The notes beneath the pieces are model-generated. The model worked only from the letters and a program-made list of their open reading frames with translations, was not told where the DNA came from and searched no databases. Below, one piece after another: positions 53,890-62,782 of a DNA stretch of 64,000 nt (position 1 is its first letter; each line of letters starts with the position of its first letter). The position numbers and the translations under genes are program-made. Source of the stretch: Dyella tabacisoli (GTDB lineage: Bacteria; Pseudomonadota; Gammaproteobacteria; Xanthomonadales; Rhodanobacteraceae); NCBI RefSeq assembly GCF_003350925.1, contig NZ_KZ857182.1:54087-118086 (forward strand). The letters are read 5' to 3'.

Positions 53890-54945
53890 TTATTCTTTTT
53901 CGCGCGACCCGCGTGGCCCATGCGGCCGTGTCGGAGGGCGACCACCGCGCTGCCGGCGCAGGCGCGCCTCCAGGGTGGCGGCCTGATCCTCGCGCTCGTC
54001 GCGCAGCTTGAGGAAATTCCGCCAACGTTCGGCCAGCAACTCCCCACTATCCAACGCCGCCTGCACCGCACAGCCCGGCTCGCTGCCATGGCCGCAATCG
54101 GCAAAGCGGCACTGTTCGGCCAGTTCTTCGATATCGGCGAACAAATCGAGATTTTCGTCGCCGGTGAGTTTCAGCTCACGCATGCCGGGGGTATCGATCA
54201 GACAACCGCCGCTGGGCAGTTGCAGCAAGGCGCGGTGCGTGGTCGTGTGGCGGCCGCGACTGTCGTGCGCGCGCACGGCCTTGGTCGCCATCCGCTCGGT
54301 ACCGAGCAGCGTATTGGTAAGAGTGGATTTGCCCGCACCGGAAGAGCCCACCAGCACCGCGCTATCGCCCGGCTGCAAGTACTGCGCGAGCAGCTCTATG
54401 CAATCGGCATCCTTGCCATTGATGGCATGAATGGCCGTGCCTTCGGCCAGGCGCTCACGCAAGGCGGCAATCGATTCCTCCGCATCCTCGCGAGTGTCGA
54501 GCTTGCTCAGCAACACCACCGATTGTGCGCCCGAGCCTTCTATAAGCGACAAATAACGCTCGATCCGGGCCGGATTGAAATCGCCATCCAGACCGGTGAG
54601 CACCAGCACGTAATCGATATTGGTCGCGATCAACTGACGCTCGTAGCGCTCGCCGGCCGCCGCACGCGACAACACCGTGCGTCGTGGCAACACCTTCACG
54701 ATATGCGGTGGCGTACCAGCCTCGACTTCGACGAAATCGCCCACCGCAGGACGCTCGGTCGGGTCCAGGCTGCGCTTGAGAAAATGTCCGGCCGGCTGTG
54801 CGCCGAATAATGCCTCGCCATCATGCAGTTCATAGCCTGCGCGATGCTGAGCCACTACACGGGCCAAGCGCAGCCCATCGGTGGGCAGGCTATCGCCGCG
54901 CCAACCGATGCGGCGCAGGCGTTCTATCGTTTCGGCGTCCGTCAT
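53890..54945 (-). CDS. rsgA: Ribosome small-subunit-dependent GTPase A
   Basis: About 351 residues from MTDAETIERLRRIGWRGDSL. An OB-fold N-terminus (VGDFVEVEAGTPPHIVKVLP) is followed by a circularly permuted GTPase domain: LLSKLDTREDAEESIAALR, P-loop VLVGSSGAGKSTLTNTLLG (200-208), and the switch region RGRHTTTHRALLQLPSGGCL, then DTPGMREL. The C-terminal zinc finger is EQCRFADCGHGSEPGCAVQA. It helps late maturation of the 30S subunit. The C-terminus is basic (RRQRGGRPPTRPHGPRGSRE). The ATG at 54945 was chosen over in-frame codons up to 55071, which lack a family match. Confidence 0.95.
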   Translation of the reverse strand: MTDAETIERLRRIGWRGDSLPTDGLRLARVVAQHRAGYELHDGEALFGAQPAGHFLKRSLDPTERPAVGDFVEVEAGTPPHIVKVLPRRTVLSRAAAGERYERQLIATNIDYVLVLTGLDGDFNPARIERYLSLIEGSGAQSVVLLSKLDTREDAEESIAALRERLAEGTAIHAINGKDADCIELLAQYLQPGDSAVLVGSSGAGKSTLTNTLLGTERMATKAVRAHDSRGRHTTTHRALLQLPSGGCLIDTPGMRELKLTGDENLDLFADIEELAEQCRFADCGHGSEPGCAVQAALDSGELLAERWRNFLKLRDEREDQAATLEARLRRQRGGRPPTRPHGPRGSREKE

Positions 54946-55106
54946 GAGGCCGATTATGCCCTGCTTGCCCCCTTCGCCTGCAATCGCACCCTGATCCGCG
55001 CCCTCATCGCGCCCTTTTTCGCCTCGCGCCCGACGCTGATCCGCTGCTAGCATGCCGACCACTCCGGCCATGGCGCCGGCTCAACCAGCATGAAGGACGA
55101 CGAGAT

Positions 55107-56351
55107 TTGGCCTCGATCAAGCCCAGTGCGCACCTGGCTGACGTGCGCTATGAAATCCGTGGCGCCCTGACCCGACGCTCACGCGATCTCGAAGCGGCCG
55201 GCCTGCCGATCATCAAGCTCAATATCGGCAATCCCGGACGCTACGGCTTTGAAACGCCAGCGCACCTACGCGAAGCCATCGCCAGACACCTGCATGACAG
55301 CGAGGCCTACGGCCACGAGCAAGGCCTGGAACAAGCCCGCGAGGCTATCGCCGCACAGCAACGCGCACGCGGCGCCCGTGGGGTGGAGGTGGAGCGCATC
55401 TTCGTCGGCAACGGCGTCAGCGAACTGATCGACCTGAGCCTGCGCGCCCTGCTGCAGCCCGGCGACGAGGTATTGCTACCCAGCCCGGACTATCCGCTAT
55501 GGAGCGCCGCGACCATTCTCAATGGCGGCAAACCGCGCTATTACCGCTGCCTCGCCGAAAACCAGCACCTGCCCGACCCCGACGAGATCGAAGCGCTGAT
55601 TACCCCGCGCACGCGCGCCCTGGTACTTATCAATCCGAATAACCCGACCGGGGCGGTCTATCCGCGGCAACTGCTGGAACGCATCGTGGCGGTCGCCGCC
55701 CGTCATCGCCTGCTGCTGCTCAGCGACGAAATCTATGACGAGATCTTGTACGACGACACCCCGTTTCAGCCGCTGGCCGAAATCGCCGGCGACCTCCCCT
55801 GTATCAGTTTCGGCGGACTGAGCAAGGTTCATCGCGCCTGCGGTTATCGGGTCGGCTGGCTGAGCTTGTCGGGCGCGCCTGAGCGCAGCGCCGAATATCG
55901 CGATGCGCTGCAGTTGCTAGCCGCACTGCGCTTATGCGCCAACGTCACCGCGCAATGGGCGGTAGCCCCGGCCCTGGAAAGCATGCCCACCATCAACGCG
56001 TTGACTCAGCCCGGTGGCCGCCTGCATCAAGCACGCAGCGAAGTATTGAAAGGTGTCGCCGCCAGCGCCTACCTGGATCTCGCCGCCCCAGCCGGCGCGT
56101 TATACGCATTCCCACACGTGCGTGCCGACCGCCTGGAACATTTCGACGACAACGTATTCGCGCTACGCCTGCTCGAAGAAGAGTCCGTACTGGTGGTGCC
56201 AGGCAGCAGCTTCAACGTGCCGCATAGCCGCCATATGCGCCTGACCCTGCTACCACCCCCCGAGCAACTGCGCGAAGTGTTCACACGCATCGAGCGCGTA
56301 TTAGAGCGCATGAGCGCCGAACCATCGCTACGCGCCTCGGCCGTCGCATGA
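55107..56351 (+). CDS. PLP-dependent aminotransferase, AlaA-like
   Basis: A 414-residue fold-type I aminotransferase, starting at TTG. Typical parts: IKLNIGNPGRYGFETPAHLR at the start, YGHEQGLEQAREAIAAQQRA, VGNGVSELIDLSLRALLQPG, INPNNPTGAVYPRQLLERIV, SDEIYDEILYDDTPFQPLA and the PLP lysine in SFGGLSKVHRACGYRVGWLS. It matches AlaA/AlaC-type alanine or broad-specificity transaminases. The next gene, a GDSL hydrolase, overlaps its last codons (ATGA), so the two are one operon; the pairing suggests common expression, not a common pathway. Confidence 0.9.
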   Translation: MASIKPSAHLADVRYEIRGALTRRSRDLEAAGLPIIKLNIGNPGRYGFETPAHLREAIARHLHDSEAYGHEQGLEQAREAIAAQQRARGARGVEVERIFVGNGVSELIDLSLRALLQPGDEVLLPSPDYPLWSAATILNGGKPRYYRCLAENQHLPDPDEIEALITPRTRALVLINPNNPTGAVYPRQLLERIVAVAARHRLLLLSDEIYDEILYDDTPFQPLAEIAGDLPCISFGGLSKVHRACGYRVGWLSLSGAPERSAEYRDALQLLAALRLCANVTAQWAVAPALESMPTINALTQPGGRLHQARSEVLKGVAASAYLDLAAPAGALYAFPHVRADRLEHFDDNVFALRLLEEESVLVVPGSSFNVPHSRHMRLTLLPPPEQLREVFTRIERVLERMSAEPSLRASAVA

Positions 56352-56947
56352 CGCTGCACTACCTCGCACTCGGCGACTCTTACAGCATCGGCGAAGGTGT
56401 CCCGGCCAGCGGCCGCTGGCCCATGCAACTGGCTGCACGGCTGCGACGCGAAGGCATACCGCTGGCCGATCCGCAGATCATCGCAACCACCGGCTGGACT
56501 ACCGACGAGCTAAGCGCGGCGATGGACCATGCCACGCTGGCACCGCCCTACGATCTGGTCAGCCTGCTGATTGGCGTCAATAACCAGTATCGCGGCCGCG
56601 GCGCCGGCGAATACCGCCAGGAGTTTCAGCGCTTGCTGGCAGGCGCGATCTGTCTGGCGGGCGGCTGCCCGCAGCGGGTGCTGGTGTTGTCGATTCCCGA
56701 TTGGGGTGCGACTACGTTTGGGCATGGCTGTGGGCGCGATATCGCGCATGTCGCTTATGCGTTGGACGTTTTTAATGCTATCGCTCGCGATGAGGTGCAG
56801 CGAGCGCGGGCGTGCTGGGTTGATGTCACGGGGTTGTCGCGGCAACAGCCGCAGTTGCTGGCTGAGGATGGGTTGCATCCTTCGGTGGAGCAGTATGGGT
56901 TGTGGGTTGATGTGGCGTTGCCGGTGGTGCGCGGGGTGTTTAGGTAG
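56348..56947 (+). CDS. SGNH/GDSL hydrolase
   Basis: A 199-residue protein. SGNH blocks: YLALGDSYSIGEGVPASGRW (nucleophile Ser), IATTGWTTDELSAAMDH (Gly), SLLIGVNNQYRGRGAG (Asn) and LAEDGLHPSVEQYGLWVDVA (Asp-His). No signal peptide is present. It probably hydrolyses an ester of a lipid or a sugar. Its ATG overlaps the TGA of the aminotransferase. From about 56700 to the stop, codon third positions change from C-rich to G/T-rich (TTG, GGG, GTT, GAT), unlike the 5' half, so the 3' part may be of other origin. Confidence 0.87.
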   Translation: MTLHYLALGDSYSIGEGVPASGRWPMQLAARLRREGIPLADPQIIATTGWTTDELSAAMDHATLAPPYDLVSLLIGVNNQYRGRGAGEYRQEFQRLLAGAICLAGGCPQRVLVLSIPDWGATTFGHGCGRDIAHVAYALDVFNAIARDEVQRARACWVDVTGLSRQQPQLLAEDGLHPSVEQYGLWVDVALPVVRGVFR

Positions 56948-56965
56948 CGTTTTATTGGGCTATCT

Positions 56966-57042
56966 CGCTAGGTTGTTCGCCTGCGGCGGGCTTTCGGCCT
57001 CCGGCAGGAGGTCGAAAGCCCGCCGCAGGCGACAACCTAGCG
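56966..57042. repeat. Long near-perfect hairpin
   Basis: An arm of about 36 bases (starting CGCTAGGTTGTTCGCCTGCG) is followed by a short loop and its reverse complement (ending GGCGACAACCTAGCG); only one base bulge and one mismatch. The outer GGGCT/AGCCC bases may pair too. It lies just after the GDSL hydrolase gene and before lpxH-like; there is no T-tract. Confidence 0.92.
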
Positions 57043-57139
57043 AAGCCCCTCCCGCAATCACACTGCAACCATTCCGCCATCCTCCCGTGACCTAACAGGA
57101 CCAAGCTGGCGTCCCGGACATCCACCGGGAGTACACGCC

Positions 57140-57997
57140 ATGGCGACCTTTCACTGCCGTAGCGCTTTCATCTCCGACGTGCACCTGGGTACGCCCGACT
57201 GCAAAGCCGGATATCTGCTCGATTTCCTGCGCCGACTGCGCTGCGAAAAGCTTTATCTGGTCGGCGACATCATCGATATGGAAGCACTGGCCCACCGCAC
57301 CTGGTGGCATCCAGATCATGGAGCCGTGTTGGCCGAGGTACTGGATATGGCCCGTCGCGGGGTCGATGTCATCTATATCCCCGGTAATCACGATGCCCCG
57401 CTACGCGGCCTCGCAGGTCAGTCGTTTGGCGGGGTGAGGATCGAACTCGATGCAGTGCACGAAGGTGCGGACGGCCGCCGCTACCACGTCAGTCACGGCG
57501 ATGAGTTCGACCCCGAACAGCTCGGTCGCACCTGGATAGTGCAGCTAGGCGAAGTGATGCACCGCTTCATCTGCTGGACCAACCGCCGGGTTCACGCCAT
57601 GCGCCGACGGCTGGAGCTGCCTTATCTGCCGCTTTCGATCATCGTCAAATCGCATATCGGCAAAGCGCTGGCGTATATCCGAGCCTACGAGAAACGCGTG
57701 GCGGACGACGCGCGCGAACGCGGCTTCGACGGGCATATCTGCGGGCACATCCATTTTGGTCACGTGCTGGAGATGGACGGGGTGCTCTATCTCAACGACG
57801 GCGACTGGGTCGAGCATTGCACCGCGCTGATCGAGGATGCGATGGGCACGATGGAACTGCTGCACTGGAGCGAGCAGCCAGCCGCATTGGGCCGGGCCAG
57901 CCGCGAACTGGTGCTGCCCTCGCCGGCCAGTGCATTGGCGCTGGCGCCACTAGCCAGACGTCGGCGGGATCTGGCCGAGTTGCGGCCGGCGGCCTGA
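57140..57997 (+). CDS. UDP-2,3-diacylglucosamine diphosphatase-like phosphoesterase (LpxH-type)
   Basis: A 285-residue calcineurin-like metallophosphoesterase. Metal motifs: AFISDVHLGTPDCKAGYLLD (DxH), LYLVGDIIDMEALAHRTWWH (GDxxD), YIPGNHDAPLRG (GNHD), VSHGDEFD and GHICGHIHFGHVLE (GHxH), in the usual order. Members of this group cleave UDP-2,3-diacylglucosamine to lipid X in lipid A synthesis or act on related substrates. No lpx gene lies adjacent, so the specific role is inferred. The C-terminal 60 residues are Ala/Arg-rich and without a motif. Confidence 0.87.
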   Translation: MATFHCRSAFISDVHLGTPDCKAGYLLDFLRRLRCEKLYLVGDIIDMEALAHRTWWHPDHGAVLAEVLDMARRGVDVIYIPGNHDAPLRGLAGQSFGGVRIELDAVHEGADGRRYHVSHGDEFDPEQLGRTWIVQLGEVMHRFICWTNRRVHAMRRRLELPYLPLSIIVKSHIGKALAYIRAYEKRVADDARERGFDGHICGHIHFGHVLEMDGVLYLNDGDWVEHCTALIEDAMGTMELLHWSEQPAALGRASRELVLPSPASALALAPLARRRRDLAELRPAA

Positions 57998-58102
57998 CGG
58001 GCTAACCCATCCGGCGGGCATGCGACAGTCGATACCCTTGAAGCCTGGGGGCTATGCCGGCATATCGGCGTATCATTGACTCCCTTTGCCGGAACCCCTC
58101 CC

Positions 58103-59026
58103 ATGTCCCTCGACGCCACCACTCGCGAACGTATTGAAACCCTGCTCAAGGAGCACCGCGTGGTGCTGTTCATGAAGGGTAATCGGCAGCAGCCGATGTG
58201 CGGTTTCTCTGCCGCCGCCACCAATACGCTCAATGAATTGCTGCCCGAATACCACACCGTCAACGTGCTTGATGACCCGGAGATCCGCGAGGGTATCAAG
58301 GCCTATGGCGACTGGCCGACGATTCCGCAGTTGTATGTGGAAGGCGAACTGGTCGGCGGCTCGGACATCATTCGTCAGATGTACACCAGCGGCGAGTTGC
58401 ACCAGCTCTTTGGCGCGGCGGCACCGGACCGCACGCCCCCGCAGATCACCATTACCGACAAAGCCGCTGAAGTCATCGGCCAAGGCATCGCCAACGCGCA
58501 AGGCGTGGTGCTGCATTTGGAGATCGGCCCGGATCACAGCGCCGGCTTTCAGTTGGCCCCGGCCGGCGATCACGACATCGTGGTCACCTCCAATGGCATC
58601 GAAGTGCACTTTGACCCAGGTAGCGCACAGCGCGCCAAGGGCATCGTGATCGATTGGGTTTCCACCGTGCAGGGCGAGGGCTTGAGCCTGAAGTTTCCCG
58701 GCGCGCAGGAGATCACCTCGCTGACCGTGCACGAGCTAAAGGCCCGCCTTGCCGCCGGCACGATTACCCTGATCGATGTTCGCCCGGCCTCGGGCCTCAC
58801 CCAGGCCGCTCCATTGGCTCAAGCGCGCGTTCTGGAAGTTGAAGGCTACGACGCGCTCGCCGCCCTGCCCAAGGACACCCCCATCGCCTTTATCTGCCAC
58901 CACGGCATCTCCAGCCAGGGCGTTGCCGAACGCTTCGCCGCGCACGGCTTCAGCAAGGTGCATAACGTGGAAGGCGGCATGGATGCATGGGCGCGCGAGA
59001 TCGACTCGTCGGTGCCGCGCTACTAA
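58103..59026 (+). CDS. Monothiol glutaredoxin fused to IscA-like and rhodanese domains
   Basis: About 307 residues from MSLDATTRERIETLLKEHRV. Residues 1-105 are a Grx4-type monothiol glutaredoxin with PMCGFS (Cys33), WPTIPQLYVEGELVGGSDI and a GELHQLF end, known to carry [2Fe-2S] clusters. Residues about 113-200 resemble HesB/IscA (ITITDKAAEVIGQGIANAQG, IEVHFDPGSAQRAKGIVIDW) but contain no cysteine, so they cannot bind a cluster alone. Residues about 205-307 are a rhodanese (TLIDVRPA, FICHHGISSQGVAERFAAHG with Cys265, VEGGMDAWARE). The fusion points to iron-sulfur cluster delivery and sulfur transfer. A terminator follows. Confidence 0.9.
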   Translation: MSLDATTRERIETLLKEHRVVLFMKGNRQQPMCGFSAAATNTLNELLPEYHTVNVLDDPEIREGIKAYGDWPTIPQLYVEGELVGGSDIIRQMYTSGELHQLFGAAAPDRTPPQITITDKAAEVIGQGIANAQGVVLHLEIGPDHSAGFQLAPAGDHDIVVTSNGIEVHFDPGSAQRAKGIVIDWVSTVQGEGLSLKFPGAQEITSLTVHELKARLAAGTITLIDVRPASGLTQAAPLAQARVLEVEGYDALAALPKDTPIAFICHHGISSQGVAERFAAHGFSKVHNVEGGMDAWAREIDSSVPRY

Positions 59027-59046
59027 GCCGGCATGATTGGCTGAGC

Positions 59047-59077
59047 AAAAACGCCCGCCTTGTGCGGGCGTTTTTTT
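59047..59077 (+). terminator. Terminator after the glutaredoxin fusion gene
   Basis: ACGCCCGC and GCGGGCGT pair around CTTGT; a run of seven T follows, with AAAAA before. It lies 20 bp after the stop. Confidence 0.93.
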
Positions 59078-59557
59078 GGGCGAAAAAAGCCACTCGGAAC
59101 ACCCCATAGGAGTTTTTCCTATATCTGGCGCATTATATTTCGATTTAACAATTTAATTTCAGCAGTAACCATTAAACATGCGCATTAATCGCAATTAATT
59201 ACACATAAGCGCTTGCTGCCTCACAAAATTCGGCATTAATCGCAAATTAAAGCCGGCATTTCGCCATGGCGACCCATCACTGGGCGCATTTTCGTGCGAA
59301 AAATAAACGACCTGATAACCGTTGCATAACGTTTGTCAAGGGCGTAACGTCATCTCGTGCCCGGTTACTTGCGTCCTATTGACAAGTAATCGCGCACAGG
59401 GGAGCAACACCTAAATCAGCCAATTGACCCATTGCCATGGCCTTGCCGGGCGATGTGGACCCATTCGGTCTGTAAATAGAAAAACCTGCCTTTATCAGCT
59501 GTTTCTCGGGGAAGCGCGGCCTATCTGTGCCCAACGCTTATTATGGAGGGTGAGTTA
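59078..59557. other. AT-rich upstream region of the TonB receptor gene
   Basis: About 480 bp, clearly richer in A and T than the surrounding DNA. It has two near-identical blocks GCATTAATCGCAA (59182 and 59233, start to start 51 bp), runs such as TTTAACAATTTAATTTC, and a GATAACCGTTGCATAACG stretch. No gene seen. A long regulatory leader or a promoter with several operators is the likely content. Confidence 0.6.
59182..59250. promoter_or_regulatory. Direct repeat GCATTAATCGCAA, candidate operator pair
   Basis: Two blocks (59182-59198 and 59233-59250) read GCATTAATCGCAA followed by TTAA or ATTAA. Their start-to-start distance of 51 bp is near five helical turns, which fits two regulator sites on the same face of the DNA. 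Confidence 0.4.
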
Positions 59558-62500
59558 ATGAAGCTTCAAAACCATATGGCGGTGCCAAAACATCGCGCCA
59601 TAGCCTTTGCCGTAACACTTGCGCTGAGCCTGGGCTATGGCTCCGGCTCCGCTTTGGCGCAAAGCAACGCCACTGGCGTGATTTTCGGCCAGGCCGAACC
59701 GGGGGAGACGGTTCGTGTCGAAAGCATCGGTACCGGCCTCAAGCGCGACCTTACGGTCGATTCCAGCGGCCGCTATCGCGCGGCATCGCTACCGATCGGC
59801 ACCTATAAAGTCAGCCTGCTCAAAGATGGCGCGGTAGTCGGCACCCGCGACAACGTACAAACCCAGATCAGCCAGGGCACGGACGTATCGTTCGTGACCA
59901 GCGCAGCCACTCAGGCGGGCGCTAAAACCCTGAGCGCCGTGCAAGTCGTAGGTAATGCGCTGCCGGCCATCGACGTGTCCTCAGTCGACTCGCGCACGGT
60001 CATCAACGCCAATCAGTTGTCCCAACTGCCCATCGCGCGCACCTCGATCAGCTCGGTCGCCCTGCTCGCTCCCGGCACCGTTCCGGCCGCTCGCGGCTAC
60101 GGCAACGCGTTGTCGTTCGGCGGCTCATCGGCTTCAGAAAACGCTTATTACATCAACGGATTCGCGGTCACCAACCCATTGACCGGCGTGAGCTCAAGGC
60201 AGCTACCGTACGATGCGATCGACCAGGAGCAAGTGCTGATCGGCGGCTACGGCGCCGAGTACGGCCGCTCCACCGGCGGCGTCATCAACGTGGTGACCAA
60301 GCGCGGCACCAATGATTGGAAAGGCGATGTGCAGGTTCTGTGGTCGCCAAGCTCGTTGGCACAGCAACCACGCGACATCCACCGCAAGAACGGCTCGCTG
60401 TTCCAGACCGGCAACCCCTTCAGCGACCGCGACCCGGACAATCTGCAGTACTCCGGCTCGATCGGCGGCCCCCTGATTAAGGACAAATTGTTCTTCTTCG
60501 GCGCGGCCGACTGGATCAAGCAGACCGGTGTATTCCATTCCGCGCAGGGCCCTGGCCCCACGGTAAACAACGACAACAACAAGACCACCCGTTGGCTGAC
60601 CAAGTTCGACTGGAACATCACCGACAGCCACATCATCGAATTCACCGGCATGGGTGACACTGAATCCACCGATGCGCAGATCTACAAATACAGCTACACC
60701 ACGGGGCAAACCGGCAGCTATCTGGGCCACCAGTACACCAAGAATTACAACGGTACGCAGACCAACGGCACACCGGGCGGCAAGGTCTATACCGCTCGCT
60801 ACACCGGCTATATCACCGACGATTTCACCGTCAATGCCATGTATGGCAAGAGCAGTGCCGATCACGTGCAGACGGTCACCGGCCTCGGCGGCGCGCCTTG
60901 CCCGGCGATCACCGACGACCGCGCAATAGCCGGTACCAACCCGGCACCGAGCTGCTTGTTCGGCGGCACCACCCAACTGGCGCCAGGCTCCAAGGACAGC
61001 ACCACGGGCTGGAACTTGAATCTGGAATATCGCCTGGGCAGCCACGATCTTCGCGCCGGCATGGATAACTACATCCTGCGCGCCACCTGGGGCAACGGCC
61101 CGGTGGCCGGCACCAACTGGCGGTATGAGGATCTGGGTAACGGCTCGGCCATCCAGCAACGTTTGATCCAGTTGGGCCTGAGTCCTTCGCTGTTCAACCC
61201 GGCGCAGTTCCCCAACGGCTACTACGTCAATTCCACCGGCCTGACCACGGGTGCTTCGGCACGCACGGCCTTGCGCTCGCAATTCGTCGAGGACAACTGG
61301 CAGGTCTCCGACCGCTGGCACGCCTATATCGGCCTGCGTAATGAGCAGTTCACCAACTACAACGGTGTCGGTGTTCCGTATGCCAAGGCTCGCCATCAGC
61401 TCGATCCACGCCTCGGCGCAAGCTGGGACGTGTATGGCGATAGCAGCCTGAAGATATACGCCAATGCCGGCCGCTATCACCTGGGCCTACCGACCAGCGT
61501 CGCGATTCGCGGTGCCGGCGCGTCCACCTTCCCGTCCAACTACTACAGCTTTACCGGTATCGACCCGGTCAGCGGCGTCCCGACCGGCCTCAACACCACC
61601 GCACCGAGCGCGGGCACCTTCTTCAACAACGGTGCAAACGGCACGCCGCCAGACGGCAAGACCGTATCGGTAAAAGATCTGCACTCGTACTACCAGGACG
61701 AGTACATCCTCGGTTTCGACAAACAGTTGCCAAACAACTGGGTCGTCGGCGCCAAGCTCATGTACCGCAAATTGCGCAGCCTGATCGACGACACCTGCGA
61801 TTCGCGCCCGCTGCAAGCCTGGGGCGATTCGCACGGTCTGCACGATCAAGTGCTGGCCGGCGTTAACGCCAGTACCGGCTGCTGGCTGTTTAATCCGGGG
61901 CGTGCCAACACCTTTGTCGTTTCACCGACGCCGGGCCAGTACCTCTCGATCCCGCTGAACGCGTCGGAAATCGGCGAGAAGAAGCCCAAACGCGCGTATT
62001 ACATGATGGATCTGTACGCCGAGCACCAGTTCAGCGACAAGTGGTACGGCAAGATCGAGTACACCTTCTCGCGCAGCTACGGCAACTCGGAAGGCCAACT
62101 GGATTCCGATATCGTGCAGGCTGACGTATCGACCACCGAGAGCTGGGACTTCCCCGAAGTCATGGAGAATACCAACGGCCCGCTGGCGAACGACCAGACC
62201 CATCAATTGCGCATTCTCGGCACCTACCAGCCAACACCTGAGTGGCGCTTGTCGACAGTGACCCGCATCGCTTCGGGCACGCCGATTAGCTGCATCGGTG
62301 CGCGTACCCCAGGCGATCCCATGGGCTACGGTGCCGCCTACTTCTGGTGCAATGGTCAGCCGTCGCCGCGCGGTTCGGGTGGTCGTAATCCGTGGACCTA
62401 CACCTTCAATGTGAGTGCAGCCTGGCAGCCGGCGTTCCTGGATCACAAGCTGACCTTGTCGGCGGACGTGTTCAACCTGCTCGGCAAGCAACGCGTGACC

Positions 62501-62620
62501 CAGGTGTTTGAATCCTGCGAAAACGCCTCCGGCGTGAAGAGCATCAACTGCTTCCGTCCGCGCTCGTTCCAGGATCCACGCTACGTCCGCCTCGGCGCAC
62601 GTTACGACTTCAGCCTCTAA
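59558..62620 (+). CDS. Oar-like TonB-dependent receptor
   Basis: About 1020 residues from MKLQNHMAVPKHRAIAFAVT, with GGAGGGTGAG just before the ATG; an ATG 15 bases earlier is a worse choice. Signal peptide ending near ALAQ. Residues 35-110 are a carboxypeptidase-regulatory-like domain (FGQAEPGETVRVESIGTGLK, YRAASLPIGTYKVSLLKDG); then a plug (NALPAIDVSSVDSRTVINAN, GYGAEYGRSTGGVINVVTKR) and a large outer-membrane beta-barrel ending in YVRLGARYDFSL. It imports large substrates (metal chelators, oligosaccharides) using TonB energy. No TonB, ExbB or substrate-binding gene is near, so the substrate is open. Confidence 0.93.
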   Translation: MKLQNHMAVPKHRAIAFAVTLALSLGYGSGSALAQSNATGVIFGQAEPGETVRVESIGTGLKRDLTVDSSGRYRAASLPIGTYKVSLLKDGAVVGTRDNVQTQISQGTDVSFVTSAATQAGAKTLSAVQVVGNALPAIDVSSVDSRTVINANQLSQLPIARTSISSVALLAPGTVPAARGYGNALSFGGSSASENAYYINGFAVTNPLTGVSSRQLPYDAIDQEQVLIGGYGAEYGRSTGGVINVVTKRGTNDWKGDVQVLWSPSSLAQQPRDIHRKNGSLFQTGNPFSDRDPDNLQYSGSIGGPLIKDKLFFFGAADWIKQTGVFHSAQGPGPTVNNDNNKTTRWLTKFDWNITDSHIIEFTGMGDTESTDAQIYKYSYTTGQTGSYLGHQYTKNYNGTQTNGTPGGKVYTARYTGYITDDFTVNAMYGKSSADHVQTVTGLGGAPCPAITDDRAIAGTNPAPSCLFGGTTQLAPGSKDSTTGWNLNLEYRLGSHDLRAGMDNYILRATWGNGPVAGTNWRYEDLGNGSAIQQRLIQLGLSPSLFNPAQFPNGYYVNSTGLTTGASARTALRSQFVEDNWQVSDRWHAYIGLRNEQFTNYNGVGVPYAKARHQLDPRLGASWDVYGDSSLKIYANAGRYHLGLPTSVAIRGAGASTFPSNYYSFTGIDPVSGVPTGLNTTAPSAGTFFNNGANGTPPDGKTVSVKDLHSYYQDEYILGFDKQLPNNWVVGAKLMYRKLRSLIDDTCDSRPLQAWGDSHGLHDQVLAGVNASTGCWLFNPGRANTFVVSPTPGQYLSIPLNASEIGEKKPKRAYYMMDLYAEHQFSDKWYGKIEYTFSRSYGNSEGQLDSDIVQADVSTTESWDFPEVMENTNGPLANDQTHQLRILGTYQPTPEWRLSTVTRIASGTPISCIGARTPGDPMGYGAAYFWCNGQPSPRGSGGRNPWTYTFNVSAAWQPAFLDHKLTLSADVFNLLGKQRVTQVFESCENASGVKSINCFRPRSFQDPRYVRLGARYDFSL

Positions 62621-62696
62621 GCAAAACTGACAGTGCGGCCGCCCGGGAAGGGCGGACCGCACGATACAAGATCTCTAAAGGATCTCCCCAGCTTTT

Positions 62697-62722
62697 GGCC
62701 GCCGAGCATCGGCGGCCTTTTT
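62697..62722 (+). terminator. Terminator of the TonB receptor gene
   Basis: GGCCGCCGA and TCGGCGGCC pair with a 3-base loop, followed by TTTTT. Confidence 0.9.
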
Positions 62723-62782
62723 CTTAGGGCCCGTCTAAACGGGATAAATCGGCCCGCGTGCGTCAACCGCTATCATGTGCCG

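Noticed and set aside
60203..61480. 425-codon open frame opposite the TonB receptor
   Set aside because: Antisense shadow in GC-rich DNA; the receptor frame is well supported.
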